A stretch of DNA of 64,000 nucleotides from Dendrolimus kikuchii (GCA_019925095.2 CM034388.1:28712934-28776933), one strand, 5' to 3'. Positions 10,170 through 20,925 are shown, numbered from the stretch's first letter. The notes: a model not told the origin generated them from the letters alone. Program-made: numbers and translations.

Positions 10170-10754
10170 TTCCTGCAGCTGGGCGGCCTGTCGTAAGAGG
10201 CGACAAAACAACCCACAGCCAGCTGGTAGGGTATTTGCCCGAATGGATGGCTCCTACCCCTGGACTAAAATATGATGCCATTTTTTTATTTTATTTTTAT
10301 TGCTGGAGTTCAACAGACAGGCAGACGGCCCACTCGATGGAAAGCGGTTACCATCGCCTATGGACATTTGCAACACCAAAGGTGCTACAAATGCGCTGCG
10401 GCTCTCTTAAGGGAAACTGGAACCTGGTCACTAATGCCGGAACACAACTCAAGGTTGTTATGGCGACATACTTTAGACCAGGGGTGGTAGCCATCCAGTC
10501 GGGCAAATGCCCTACCACCTGGCTGTGGGTTGTTTTGTCGCCTCTTACGACAGGCCGCCCGGCCGCAGGAAATTGTATTCTTTCTCCGTTCCTGCACGGA
10601 AAAAATTTGACTTACGTTCCGGCATTAGTGGCCAGGATCCAGTCTCCCATAAGACAGCAGCAGCGCATTTGTAGCACATTGGTGTTGCAAATACCCATCT
10701 ATCTATCAAGTGGGCCGTCTGCCTGTCTGCTTAACTCATACAATAAAAAAAAAA
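10170..10754 (+). repeat. family A repeat (A4) split by an inverted family A copy
   Basis: A + strand copy is cut in two: head half 10170-10280 (TCCTGCAGCTGGGCGG to TATGATGCCA) and tail half about 10609-10754 (GTTCCGGCATTAG to CAATAAAAAAAAA). Between them, 10281-10604 is a complete inverted copy from the poly(T)/TTGCTGGAG end to CCTGCACGGA. About 15 bp of host copy at the junction are changed or lost. The 236-codon ORF crossing this region (10094-10804) is read-through of repeat sequence, not a gene. Confidence 0.75.
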
Positions 10755-10905
10755 TACTGCTTGAGAATATTTTTGAAGTGTTATTGGGAGTTAAACAGAC
10801 GTAGCGGAAAAAACTTCCCAACAACACCTTTAGCTATAACACATTTCTGTATTTATTGTATCTTGTTCATGATACCAGTATTATGGCGCCCATTTGGAGA
10901 CTGGA

Positions 10906-11133
10906 GACAGATAACACTTTATTGCTCACCAAATATACAATTTCAAAAATACACAATTACAATATTGTCATGGTAAAAACAATAGGCGGCCTTATCGCTT
11001 AAAGCAATCTCTTCCAGGCAACCTAACTTAAGAAATAGTTTAACCTAATCTGGCGATGTAGGTTGTATCAGATTATTAGGTATATCATAAATAAACATAC
11101 TAATAAACTACATATTTTATAAATTAAATACAT

Positions 11134-11193
<60 letters not shown>

Positions 11194-11198
11194 GTATA
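10906..11198 (-). pseudogene. CR1/L2-like LINE 3' UTR (copy C2, part 1)
   Basis: Starts with the complement of the terminal AATAAAG motif (CACTTTATTGCTCACC) and holds the stem-loop (10994-10999 with 11003-11008, one G-U type pair) and the GGCGGCC block. It runs into a (TA)n tract. The same copy resumes at ~11998 after Helitron insertions. Confidence 0.7.
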
Positions 11199-11767
11199 TC
11201 TAATATATAAAATTCTCGTGTCACAGTTTTCGTTGCCATACTCCTCCGAAACGGCTTGACCGATTTTCATGAATTTTTTTGTGCTTATCCGGTATCTATG
11301 AGAATCGGCCAACATCTATTTTTCATCCCCCTAAATGTTAGGGGTAGTCCACCCCTAAATTTTTTTATTTATTTTTTATACAAAATTTTTAATTTCTATT
11401 TTTTTATGATACAACATACAAAAATACATACAACCCTAAATTTTCACCCCTCTACGATCAACCCCTATTTTTTATTTGTTAATTATAAACTAATTTTTTT
11501 GGCAAGATGTTTAATCTTATTTTGTCATGACTTAGAATTTAAAAAAATATTACTCTTTTAGATTCACAATTAGAACCGGTAGGTGGCACTAAGATCGGGT
11601 TCTGGAATCCTCCTAATCACCTGTAGCGATATTGGTGATTTTGTTTTGTATGTTTGAGTGGGTACCCGGATGGTTTAGATTCGCAATTAGAACCGGTAGG
11701 TGGCTCTGGGATCGGGTTCTAGAATTTTATTTTTTAAAGGCAGGACAACGTCTGCCGGGGCCGCTAG
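11199..11767 (+). mobile_element. Helitron-like element, family Hb (569 bp)
   Basis: Begins TC (11199-11200) after an A and ends CTAG (11764-11767) before a T, the Helitron insertion signature. A hairpin GGCAG...CTGCC lies just before the end. Inside, a ~50 bp module (CAATTAGAACCGGTAGGTGG...ATCGGGTTCT) occurs twice, at about 11561 and 11679. Non-autonomous. Inserted in the CR1-like copy C2. Confidence 0.75.
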
Positions 11768-11790
<23 letters not shown>

Positions 11791-11798
<8 letters not shown>

Positions 11799-11984
11799 CT
11801 TCTGTACGTGTGTTGACAGGAAACTCTTCCTAAACGGCTGGAGCCATTTGAATGAATTTTTTTGTGTGTGTTCAAGTGGATTCGAGGATGGTTTAGATTC
11901 ACAATTGGACCCGGTAGGTGGCGCTGCAATCGGGTTCTAAATTTTATTTCTTCAGGGCAGGACAACGTCTGCCGGGACAGCTAG
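11791..11984 (+). mobile_element. Helitron-like element, family Hb (short copy)
   Basis: A second, shorter copy separated from the first by (TA)n. It has one internal module, the same GGCAG...CTGCC hairpin and CTAG at 11981-11984 followed by T. Its 5' TC end is blurred by the microsatellite. Confidence 0.65.
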
Positions 11985-11997
11985 TATATATATGCAT

Positions 11998-12292
11998 ATA
12001 TATATTAAAAAGACAATAGTATAAGAATTAGGCCTAATTATTTAAGGAAAAGTAGTGTTTTCTGAGTGCGTTCTTAAGTGTAGGCGATGTTTTGGCCTCT
12101 CTGATGGTAAGAGGCAGCGCATTCCAAAGGTTGACAGCCTGCACTGTAAAAGAGTTATCATAAAAGGATGAAGTGTGTGCAGGTGTAGTGAGTTTACGAT
12201 ACGTATGAGTGCGCAAATTGTGGGAAGTAGAAAGCCGAAGGAACTCAAAACGTTCCTTACGGTAAAAGGAGGATGTGTTACTCTTTTTGAAC
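11998..12292 (-). pseudogene. CR1/L2-like LINE C-terminus (copy C2, part 2)
   Basis: The - strand frame 12034-12216 ends with NSFTVQAVNLWN, then LPLTIREAK and LRKHYFSLNN, closely matching copy C1. With 10906-11198 it makes one LINE copy interrupted by two Helitrons. Dead, 5'-truncated. Confidence 0.7.
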
Positions 12293-12352
12293 TCTTATTG
12301 ATATAACTATTTCAAACTATAATATTTTCTTAAGTTTTCGCGACTTGTATAC

Positions 12353-12462
12353 ATAATAAAACTAAGTTTTAACGGTTTTAAGCGCGGTAATTTTATTAGT
12401 CGGAAAAACCAAAATCAAATAAAATTACCGCGCTTAAAACCGTTAAAACGTAGTTTTATTAT
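12353..12462. mobile_element. fold-back MITE, 45-bp arms
   Basis: 12353-12397 and 12418-12462 are inverted copies with one mismatch around a 20-nt loop; arm core TTTTAAGCGCGGTAATTTTA. A related half-element lies at 36550-36594. The 13-mer ATTTCAAACTATA flanks it on both sides (about 12310 and 12463). No ORF. Confidence 0.75.
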
Positions 12463-12779
12463 ATTTCAAACTATATAAATGTTTTTACAATTGTTGTGGT
12501 ATGCATATTTTTTCTTATTTTTTAATACTTTCTTTCTACTTTCAATTTGTATTTTATTTGCTTCCGTGTTTGTGTATGTATGTCACTTTAATGGCCCTAG
12601 CGAAAGATCAGCGCTGGTTAACCCAACCAGCAACATGCTGAGCTAGGACCAATTTAGAGCTACACTTGCTTAGTTTTATTTATTTTATTTTACATTATAC
12701 ATTTGTTTATTTATGCTAGTGTAAGGTGTGTCGTACTTCTAAATAAATCTTTTTTATTTCTCCTTCTTTCTATTTCATA

Positions 12780-13058
12780 TTTTTTTTATTGCAGGAGTTC
12801 AGCAGGCGGCCCACTTGATGGAAAGCGGTTACCATCGCCTATGGCCATTTGCAACTCTCTTAAGGGAGACTGGAACCTGGTCACTAATGCCGGAACACAA
12901 CTCAAGGTTGTTATGGCGACATACTTTAGACCAGGGGTGGTAGCCATCCAGTCGGGCAAATGCCCTACCACCTGGCTGTGGGTTGTTTTGTCGCCTCTTA
13001 CGACAGGCCGCCCGGCCGCAGGAAATTGTATTCTTTCTCCGTTCCTGCACGGATAAAA
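12780..13058 (-). repeat. family A repeat (A5), internally deleted
   Basis: Inverted copy from the poly(T)/TTGCAGGAGTTC end to CCTGCACGGATAAAA. It lacks ACAGGCAGAC near the tail and the ~30 bp CACCAAAGGTGC segment. Confidence 0.8.
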
Positions 13059-13560
13059 TGTTGTTTTTATTTATTAATTATGTTAAAAAAAATTGCAGCA
13101 AACATAACATAAAGAATAAATAAAAAATTTTACACTGCTATATCTAGAAAAATATTCAGCACTGTAGAATTTTTTCTAGAATGTATCTATAAAAGTCTTA
13201 GCAACAATTTTAATGGATATTGTGCTATATCGCCATATCTGCGTGAAACGGCCTATATCTGCAACATTATCCCAGATGCAGCCACACAATAGAAACTTAT
13301 AGTGTATTTTTTTTTAAATTATAAAATAATATACATAATTAATTAAATATTAGGTTTAAATCACGTGATACGGCTACCGACGGAATTAGACGGACGACAT
13401 TAGGCCTATCGTAATCAATACATTGCTTTAGCTTAGAATATTGACGAGTCGTTGATGGATTGAAGCGAGCCGTACATTCGTAATAAATAATAATAAAGTT
13501 TTTATTTAGATAAAATAGAGCTACTTCCTGGACTCCTATTTTAAAATTTTAAATATTTTA
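13059..13560. other. AT-rich sequence, nothing recognised
   Basis: No ORF or repeat family identified between family A copy A5 and the RTE-like copy R-c. Confidence 0.35.
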
Positions 13561-13562
13561 TG

Positions 13563-13801
13563 TATACATACATATATAACTTCACGCCAGTTCCCTTGCG
13601 GGGTAGGCACGAGCAACAGAGCGCCATTTAGGCTTATTCTTACACACCTCACTTGCTTCTTTGAGATTCATAACTCTTGTCATGCACGCTCGTCTGTTCT
13701 TAAGGCTCCTGACATCACCTTCTGCTAGGACACGATTAATTTGATCATGGAAGGTGTGTCGTGGCCTTCCACGACTTCTGCATCCACCCACTTTTGCATT
13801 G

Positions 13802-13804
<3 letters not shown>
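13563..13804 (-). pseudogene. RTE-like LINE 3' end (copy R-c)
   Basis: - strand frame 13582-13791 encodes GGCRSRGRPRHTF to YPARELA, stop, then a short ATG-type tail. 5'-truncated next to a (TA)n microsatellite (13805-13850). Confidence 0.7.
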
Positions 13805-13851
<47 letters not shown>

Positions 13852-13923
13852 TAGTATATATTTTACGTATGTTCATCTAAATTGAAACGTCTAATATCAA
13901 CATAACAATGTGTGTATTTATAT

Positions 13924-14613
13924 TGTGGCGAGTGATGGTGGAATAATCTAGTTGGTTTACGAAGTTTAAGAAAAATGTAGAAGATTCTAGAAGGAAAAGA
14001 CAAGGCCAGATACATTTTAAAAAGGGATAGACGATGAACGAAGTTCTAGCATAGAAGGTTCGGGAAGGAAAAGACAGAGATAGATAGATGTTTAGAAAGA
14101 GATAGATAGTAAAAAAAAAGAATAACGAAAAGAAGATCGAAATTATGGGTTCCAGAAGATTCTTCCGGTAATATATGCAGCGTAAGGCGCGCCTACCGGG
14201 CAGTTGAGTTCAGTTCAAGACAGCGAAGCGACAAGTGCGATATGAAAGAGTTAGTAGAGAAGCTTAATAGAAGACAGTGACGAGTTTAGTGGTGAATTAA
14301 GTGAAAAGTTTAGTGGGCAGTTCAGTGAAGGAGGAGTGTAGCGTAGTTTAAGAGGAGATGCAGAAGCGATCTACACGCGGTAAATTCGGAGGTGAGCACC
14401 GCAGCAGTAGGAGGTGGTCTACGCAATATCGGCGACGGTATTATGAGTGAGACATCTTATCGTCGGGACAGTGCGTCGTTAATTGTGCGTGTAGGGGCAA
14501 GCAAGCCTGCAGAGAAAAATCACGTACGGCTGTGTAAGTTAATAAAAGCGTTTAATTAAAAGAACTGGTTTTTCCTTCCAGTCCTAAGTGCGTACCCCCA
14601 CTCGTACGTAACA
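13924..14613. mobile_element. solo LTR (690 bp), Ty3/Gypsy-type by termini
   Basis: Starts TGTGGCG and ends CGTAACA (TGT...ACA), flanked by the 4-bp direct repeat ATAT at 13920-13923 and 14614-14617. It contains repeated CAGTTCAG/AGTTCAGT words and a poly(A) signal AATAAA at 14541-14546, giving the likely + orientation. No internal region or second LTR is seen, so it is read as a solo LTR. Ty3/Gypsy is inferred from the 4-bp duplication; BEL and Copia elements usually make 5 bp. Confidence 0.65.
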
Positions 14614-14617
14614 ATAT

Positions 14618-15424
14618 GCTGCTACATTGCCATTGCACAAAAGGAGGTAAATAGCAGATATAGTGATGCTAAGTAAAATTGCACAGTCTAAAATAGACTC
14701 GCCTTATTTATTATCTAAAATATGTTTAAAAGTGCCAACAAGACGATTCCGAAATCCAATACAATTGTTTGTTCCTCGGATATCTAGTAATTACAGGGCA
14801 AATTCTTATTTTAATCGTGTGTCAAATAACCATAATCTTTTAGCTGTTACACATGATATAAGCGGGCGCGATGCGATGGCCGGGAGAAGGCAAAGGGACG
14901 TGGAAGAAGAAGCAAGGAAGGACTTACCTCGCCACTAGTCCGCCGCCACACTGCGCTCGTCCCCCGGGATTCACACACTCACTAGAATTATGTTTAATGT
15001 ACTTAAATTCAGTTACAACAGTTTATTTCTTTATTATATATTCCAACAATATATACGTATTTTCATTGCGGTGACAGCAGTCACAAACCCTTAATGTTTC
15101 TTGTTCTGCGCATTCTTCGTTTAAAAGTTTATTCTTTTCTTGATGGCGAGGTTGGGGAGGAAGAATTTACAAGGAGATGTTCCTCGGCGCAAACAATATA
15201 GATTTATTTGTTAGTAATCCACAAAATCTTAAAGTCCTGGTAAAGCATTGGTCTGAAAATTAACAAGTTTTATGTAATAGGTCAATTTTAAAATAATTTA
15301 TTTTCTTTTTCTTTTTTATTTTCCTCTTTTTAATTTAATTTATAGAATGTAAAATATTTACTAGCAAGCATTAAAGCTATCTACATGTGGAAACATTTAA
15401 ATGGTTAAAGATATTTAGTAGTAT
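14618..15424. other. unassigned intergenic sequence
   Basis: A 91-codon frame (14663-14938) shows no family motif and its end is a charged, low-complexity stretch. No gene is supported. Confidence 0.35.
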
Positions 15425-15901
15425 GTACATACATACATACATAACTTCACGCCAGTTCCCTTGCGGGGTAGACACGAACAACAGAGCGCCATTTAGGCTT
15501 ATTCTTACACACCTCACTTGCTTCTTTGACATTCATAACTCTTGTCATGCACGCTCGTCTGTTCTTAAGGCTCCTGACATCACCTTCTGCTAGTACACGA
15601 TCAATTTGATCATGGAAGGTGTGTCGTGGCCTTCCACGACTTCTGCATCCATCCACTTTTGCATTGTATATCTGTTTAGTCATTCTTTCCACATGCCCGA
15701 ACCACCGGAGCATTCCTTTCCTTACCTTCACCCCGACACTCTTTCAGACCAACTCTCTTTCTTACTTCGGTATTACGAACGCGGTCCGCGAGCGTCACTC
15801 CGCAGATTTTGCGCAGTGCTCGCATCTCGACCGCGTTTACTCTACTTTCATGCTCTCTCTTCCATACCCAACTCTCGCTTCCATACGTGAGCGTAGGTAC
15901 C
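15425..15901 (-). pseudogene. RTE-like LINE 3' end (copy R-d)
   Basis: The - strand encodes RTE-like C-terminal protein in two frames: 15676-15963 (YGSESWVWK, ALRKICGV, to KECRGEGK) and 15447-15731 (MLRWFGHVE to YPARELA). A frame change and a small deletion near 15700-15735 break the ORF. The (TATG)n tail is at 15425-15443. 5'-truncated. Confidence 0.75.
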
Positions 15902-16386
15902 CGTACGTATATGTACTCAGTTATAAACTGTTTGTTTTCCGAATGAAATAAAATAAAATACAATAAACACGAGTGAAACTATCAGACACAGCCTAGTATA
16001 AATGCAAATTTATATTTCCTGAAATAATCGCAGAATAGGAACTTTTCGTCGGCTATCAGCAAAAAATCCTTCAAATTAATTTATTAAATTATCAAATAAC
16101 ACAATGAGTATGTGCGAAAAGCACTAATTTTATGACTTCTGAAAATTGTTATTGAATATGGTCAAATCATATCAATTTGGCATGTTGCTGTGATTTTCTC
16201 AAAGTCATCAAACAATGACAGTTTTAAGTAATGACGCGACGTGACAGTAACTATCCGAACGGCGAACACAAACAGCGCGTTCCATCAGTAGCTCACAACG
16301 CTCAAAATGCTCCGTTAGCCGTTCCACAAGACGATCGCGGTCGTTGTGATCGTGACGAAAAGGTCACTAATAACGTCGTCATTTTC

Positions 16387-16401
16387 GATCACACAACGCT
16401 C
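16387..16401. repeat. target-site duplication, left copy (R1-like insertion)
   Basis: GATCACACAACGCTC, identical at 17271-17285. Confidence 0.9.
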
Positions 16402-17270
16402 TTTTTTTTTAAAGCGGGAAAATGCTATTTACGCACAATACTGGGTCCTTTGCAAGGGATTAGACCATAGTTGATCATGAAGGCTTTCCCCTTTGGCAAG
16501 GAGCAATCCGAACACTAATCAAGCCAGCCTGTGTGGAGACTCAGAGAAGTTGCACGGGCAACACCCACTACCCACTAAAACCACCCTCCTGTGCCCCACG
16601 CTTTTTATGAAGGAAAGGCTGAGACTCAGAACGTAGTTACGCCCAGTCCGATCCAGCGCAAAAAGTGCCTGAATGTGCCCCGGAAATCAGAACACATTCA
16701 CTTCGTTAGCGGGGGTGATGAATCCTTTGCTCCCTTGATAGCTAAAGGCCCCCCGAAACGGTATTATTCAGGGTGGGAAGTCATGCGCACACCTGCGTCT
16801 CCGGATGCCAGCCAACCGCCGGCGTCCGCGTGGAGTCGCATCAGTACGCGCAATAATACTCCTCTCCCTATCTCGTTCGGCGGCCTCTTTGAGAGATATT
16901 ACCGTTTCACAAAAAGTAACCGCAGCCCCCCATGTATCGCTGCTAAGCAGCATGACTTTCACCAGACTGCAGAGCGAGTCGATCGCTCCTACTTGTGTCT
17001 CGAGTTCGCAACGCTGCGGCGCCCATGCCGCGCATTCGACTAGCGTGTGAAACGCCGCGTCGGGTGCGCCGCACTGGCGGCATTCCGGGGAAGGCAAGCA
17101 GCCCACAATGCGACACAGATATTTATCGAAACACCTGTGTCCGGTAAGTATCTGTGTCATCCTGAAGGTCAGGGTTCCGCTTTCGCAGGTGACCCATTCC
17201 ATCAGCTGTGGCCTGATTGCCTCCACCGTGTAGCCGCCGGCCGCAGGGTTTTCCAACTCTTGAGACCAGT
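16402..17270 (-). pseudogene. R1-like LINE, 5'-truncated, with 15-bp target duplication
   Basis: The - strand ORF (16768-17280) encodes the C-terminal end of an R1-clade-like reverse transcriptase: TFRMTQILTGHRCFDKYLCRI, then the knuckle C..CG....AFHTLVEC, AWAPQR and SLKEAAERDRERS. A ~360 bp 3' UTR follows and ends in the complement of a poly(A) run at 16402-16410. The insert is flanked exactly by GATCACACAACGCTC. No reverse transcriptase or endonuclease core remains. Assignment to R1 is from the recalled C-terminal knuckle pattern. Confidence 0.85.
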
Positions 17271-17285
17271 GATCACACAACGCTC
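17271..17285. repeat. target-site duplication, right copy (R1-like insertion)
   Basis: GATCACACAACGCTC, identical at 16387-16401. Removing the LINE joins the frame opened at 16231 into a 66-codon ORF ending at TAA about 17315; this is probably chance. Confidence 0.9.
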
Positions 17286-17318
17286 ACAACAACCCATGTC
17301 AAGAGGTGGGTCGAATAA

Positions 17319-17367
17319 CCGTTCCACTTGGGTTTACAATTTTAACGCCGGCAAGCAAGTGGAACGG
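17319..17367. repeat. 12-bp perfect inverted repeat
   Basis: CCGTTCCACTTG (17319-17330) and CAAGTGGAACGG (17356-17367) around a 25-nt spacer, with related GTTCCACAAG and ATCGCGGTCGTTGTGA words before the R1-like insertion (about 16321-16352). The host of the R1-like insert may itself be an unrecognised DNA element. Confidence 0.6.
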
Positions 17368-17708
17368 GAGAAATCGCGGTCGTGAACGTGGTCGTTGTGA
17401 GTCTCCAATGGAACGTAGCCAAAGTACAACCAAACCGTAAAAAAAAACCGGAAAGTCGTATCTTCTGTTAGAAATCATTATTTAACCCACAGACAGGTCG
17501 GTGCAATACAAGTAGAATGGCTAATACACATAGTTCCCGGCACTGATCTTGAGTCGACGGAATAGTATTACCCGTGCGCAGAAGGTTTGCCGATAGCCTC
17601 ATGACATCACGCGTTGATGGTCAGTAGGGTTGACAAAAAAGGTTACATAATTAGTTATTGCAATAAATTTATTATTGTATATACTTTACATAAGTGTATA
17701 CAATAATA

Positions 17709-17837
17709 CATGACAAGAGTTATGAATGTCAAAGAGGCAAGTGAGGTGTGTAAGAATAAGCCTAAATGGCACTCTGTTGTTCGTGCCTACCCCGCGAGGG
17801 AACTGGCGTGAAGTTATGTATGTATGTATGTATGTAT
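17709..17837 (+). pseudogene. RTE-like LINE 3' end (copy R-e) with 13-bp target duplication
   Basis: A ~130 bp fragment (VMNVKEASEVCKNKPKW to YPARELA, stop, (TATG)n). The 13-mer GTATACAATAATA flanks it at 17696-17708 and 17838-17850. The retrotransposed piece includes only about the last 35 codons. Confidence 0.85.
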
Positions 17838-17955
17838 GTATACAATAATAGTAAGTAATACGATACAATAATAGTAAGCAATCATCGGCAAACCTGCGCG
17901 CGGCTTATATCGCTTTGCGCATGGAGTGTAGCCTATTTAATGCGATTTATATACA

Positions 17956-18271
17956 TTTTTTTTTATTGCAGGAGTTCAGCAGACAGGCAGACGGCCCACT
18001 GGATGGAAAGCGGTTAAAATCGCCTATGGACATTTGCAACACCAAAGGTGCTACAAATGCGCTGCTGCTCTCTTAAGGGAGTCTGGAACCTGGTCACAAA
18101 TGCCGGAACACAACTCAAAGTTGTTATGGCGGCATGCTCTAGACCAGGGGTGGTAGCCATCCAGTCGGGCAAATGCCCTACCACCTGGCTGTGGGTTGTT
18201 TTGCCGCCTCTTACGACAGGCCGCCCGGCCGCAGGAAATTGTACTCTTTCTCCGTTCCTGCACTGATAAAA
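17956..18271 (-). repeat. family A repeat (A6)
   Basis: Full-length inverted copy, poly(T)/TTGCAGGAGTTC end to CCTGCACTGATAAAA. Opposed to copy A7, 170 bp away. Confidence 0.85.
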
Positions 18272-18437
18272 TAAGGATGCATATCGATAGTAGTATGGTT
18301 TGTCTGTTTACTCCAGAGGGACAATAAAAACAAATTCGACTTCAAAAGTAACTAAAAATAATCATTTAAAAATTACTATATTTTGTAAATTTCTTGCTGT
18401 ATTTATGTGTTACTTGACACTAAGTTCAGGATGTTAT

Positions 18438-18780
18438 TTCATCCGTGTAGGAACGGAGAAAGAATACAATTTCCTGCGGCCAGGCGGCCTGTTGTAAGAG
18501 GCGACAAAACAACCCACAGCCAGGTGGTAGGGCATTTGCCCGACTGGATGGCTACCACCCCTGGTCTAAAGTATGTCGCCATAACAGCCTTGAGTTGTGT
18601 TCCGGCATTAGTGACCGGGTTCCAGTCTCCCTTAAGAGAGCAGCAGCGCATTTGTAGCACCTTTGTTGTTGCAAATGTCCATAGGCAATGGTAACCGCTT
18701 TCCACTAAGTGGGCCGTCTGCCTGTGTGCTGAACTCCTGCAATAAGAAAAAATGAAAAAAAGCAGGAACGGAGAAAGAGG
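18438..18780 (+). repeat. family A repeat (A7) plus a head fragment
   Basis: Full-length + copy (ATCCGTGTAGGAACGG to CTCCTGCAATAAGAAAAAATG). Directly after its A-rich tail, GCAGGAACGGAGAAAGAGG (18762-18780) repeats the head of the same family, as if a second unit had begun. Confidence 0.8.
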
Positions 18781-19360
18781 AGAAAAAGAAAGAAAGAGAG
18801 AAATTATTCAAAATTTCTTTAGCATCAATGGATTAATTAACACGCGAATACGTAACAAACAACCTCACATCCTCATTTATAATATTACTTAGGAGCAAAG
18901 ATTTCACGTGAGAAACACATGTTACAGAACATTGATCACAGCACACGTATTTACACAAAAGCTTTACTAGCCGCGTATTATATTTATACAAAATATTACA
19001 ATCTCTACACGTCACATTGTTTGTCGAGAAAACTTAGACGAGGCTGCCGCTAGAACAAATAGCCCCCAAAAACGGACAAAATTAGTTACAATAATTAGAG
19101 TGGCACCTCAAAAAGGGGCGGGCCATATGTGGCACGCAAGAATTGCTACAGCAAACATCGGGACGTATTTGGGAGGGCGAATTGGTTGGGACATGCTAAC
19201 GGCGATAAGTGAATTATGTCACCTATGTCGCCAAGGTTTCACGGTGCTTACTTTTTAAGTGCTATATCAGCTGCACAATATGAAAAACTAGCAACCGACA
19301 TGTTTTTAATACGAGCTTGTGCATTACGTTCTTGCTTTACCTATAGTCTTATCAAAACTT
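18781..19360. other. unassigned intergenic sequence
   Basis: A purine-rich stretch (to ~18810), then AT-rich sequence with no recognised gene or repeat. Confidence 0.35.
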
Positions 19361-19675
19361 TTTTATCCGTGCAGGAACGGAGAAAGAATACAATTTCCTG
19401 CGGCCGGGCGGCCTGTCGTAAGAGGCGACTTAACAACCCACAGCCAGGTGGTAGGGCATTTGCCCGACTGGATGGCTACCACCCCTGGTCTAGAGTATGC
19501 CGCCATAACAACCTTGTGTTGTGTTCCGGCATTAGTGACCAGATTCCAGTCTCCCTTAAGAGAGCAGCAGCGTATTTGTAGCGCCTTTGGTGTTGCAAAT
19601 GTCCATAGGCGATGGTAACCGCTTTCCATAAAGTGGGCCGTCTGCCTGTCTGCTGAACTCCTGCAATAAAAAAAA
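19361..19675 (+). repeat. family A repeat (A8)
   Basis: Full-length + copy, TTTTATCCGTGCAGG to CTCCTGCAATAAAAAAA. It keeps 70-codon (+) and 88-codon (-) open frames shared by most young copies. Confidence 0.85.
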
Positions 19676-20217
19676 TATATACGGTGATATTATAAATTAG
19701 ATAAATTATGTACATTCGAACAATAGATACTGTTACAATTCAGATACCGACAAATACAAAACCCACCTGCACATCTGAAACAAAGCACATTTATTACCCG
19801 TCGGCATTTGAACTAATATTGGAATTCTTTTACGGTCGTCTTCTTTTGTTTACTCATTGGCATACAGCCTATTGCTGTATTGTGATCATTAGCCAGGTGT
19901 TACGGATTTAAAGTACAAGCTGATTCTAGGAAATTCGGAAATAAAAAAAACTTTTAAAAACTATCTCAGAACTCTCAGAATACGGTGTCAGCCCTATAAA
20001 TGAAAGTATATACTTTTGATGTGGTTTGTGATTAAATTCTATGACAAATTAGTTGCTCTGTTGTATATTTTCTTACGTACCACTTAACTAGGTTTCATTT
20101 AGCTCAGCTGATATGTTGATATTATATGTTGTTATCGATTCAACAAATCGGTAATGACACATGACTACCCGGCCAGCACATCACTAAGTGTCAAGACTCT
20201 GTGGTTCAAAAATATAC

Positions 20218-20232
20218 AAAACAGACATGGGA
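20218..20232. repeat. junction repeat of tandem Z units, first copy
   Basis: AAAACAGACATGGGA, identical at 20503-20517, at the start of each Z unit. Confidence 0.85.
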
Positions 20233-20925
20233 GTTTTTGGCGGGAACTGAAAGGAGATGTTGTGCTGTGCAGTTTTATTTTCTAAAAATGTGTAAAATCA
20301 CTCTAAAATGAACAATAGTTGTAGGGTATTGATAGTTTTTGAGTAGTAATTATGTGTTTTGTGAGAAATGTGAACTGTATAGCCAAATGTAGCCTTTCGA
20401 GTTTTCACAATAACTCCGTTGAATGACGTTGATTGTAGCCTACAATACAACGGCGTCTGGCTTAAAGGCCTAATTGCCAAGCTTTAACTTGAAAAAAAAA
20501 CCAAAACAGACATGGGATTTTTTGGCGGGAACTGAAAGGAGATGTTGTGCTGTGCAGTTTTATTTTCTAAAAATGTTTAAAATCACTCTAAAATGAACAA
20601 TAGTTGTAGGATATTGATAGTTTTTGTGTAGTAATTATGTGTTTTGTGAGAAATGTGAACTGTATAGTCAAATGTAGTCCAAAGTAGTCCGTTGTATATT
20701 ACCCATAACACAAGCGTAACTTGTTTAATTTGGGAATATACAATGTGTGTGTTTGTCTGCCGATTATTATTATTATTATAAAAAATGTGGCTTTTTGAGT
20801 GGTCACAAGAACTCCGTTGAATGGCACTAGCTGATCACCTACAATTCAGCTGTGCTACACATAGGCGAAGATAAAGAAACTATATTGTAAACTAAGATCT
20901 GGATTAAAGGCCTAGTATTAAATCT
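20233..20925 (+). mobile_element. two tandem Z units (retroposon-like), + strand
   Basis: Unit ZA (20233-20502) runs from TTTTTGGCGGGAACTGAAAG to an A-run and is followed by AAAACAGACATGGGA, the sequence that also precedes it. Unit ZB (20518-20925) repeats the first ~170 bp closely, then carries a different 3' half (CTACACATAGGCGAAGATA...AAAGGCCTAG). ZB is interrupted at ~20694-20785 by a SINE fragment. The A-run and the duplicated junction suggest retroposition. No ORF. Confidence 0.65.
20694..20785 (+). mobile_element. SINE 3' fragment inserted in Z unit
   Basis: GTAGTCC, then GTATATTACCC and AACACAAGCGTAACTTG match 49195-49275. The 6-mer AAATGT flanks it and may be a short target duplication. 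Confidence 0.6.

Noticed and set aside
10094..10804. 236-codon open frame on the + strand
   Set aside because: It runs through two opposed family A copies; its peptide text is the translated repeat, repeated at many other loci.
16231..16470. 79-codon + frame as a gene disrupted by the R1-like LINE
   Set aside because: The restored frame is only 66 codons, polar and without a motif; more likely chance in a CpG-rich segment.
18439..18705. Recurrent 88-codon and 70-codon frames in family A, as a possible conserved small protein
   Set aside because: They are open in many copies simply because the copies are young; both strands are open at once and several copies carry deletions. A dN/dS test over many copies would be needed to revive the idea.
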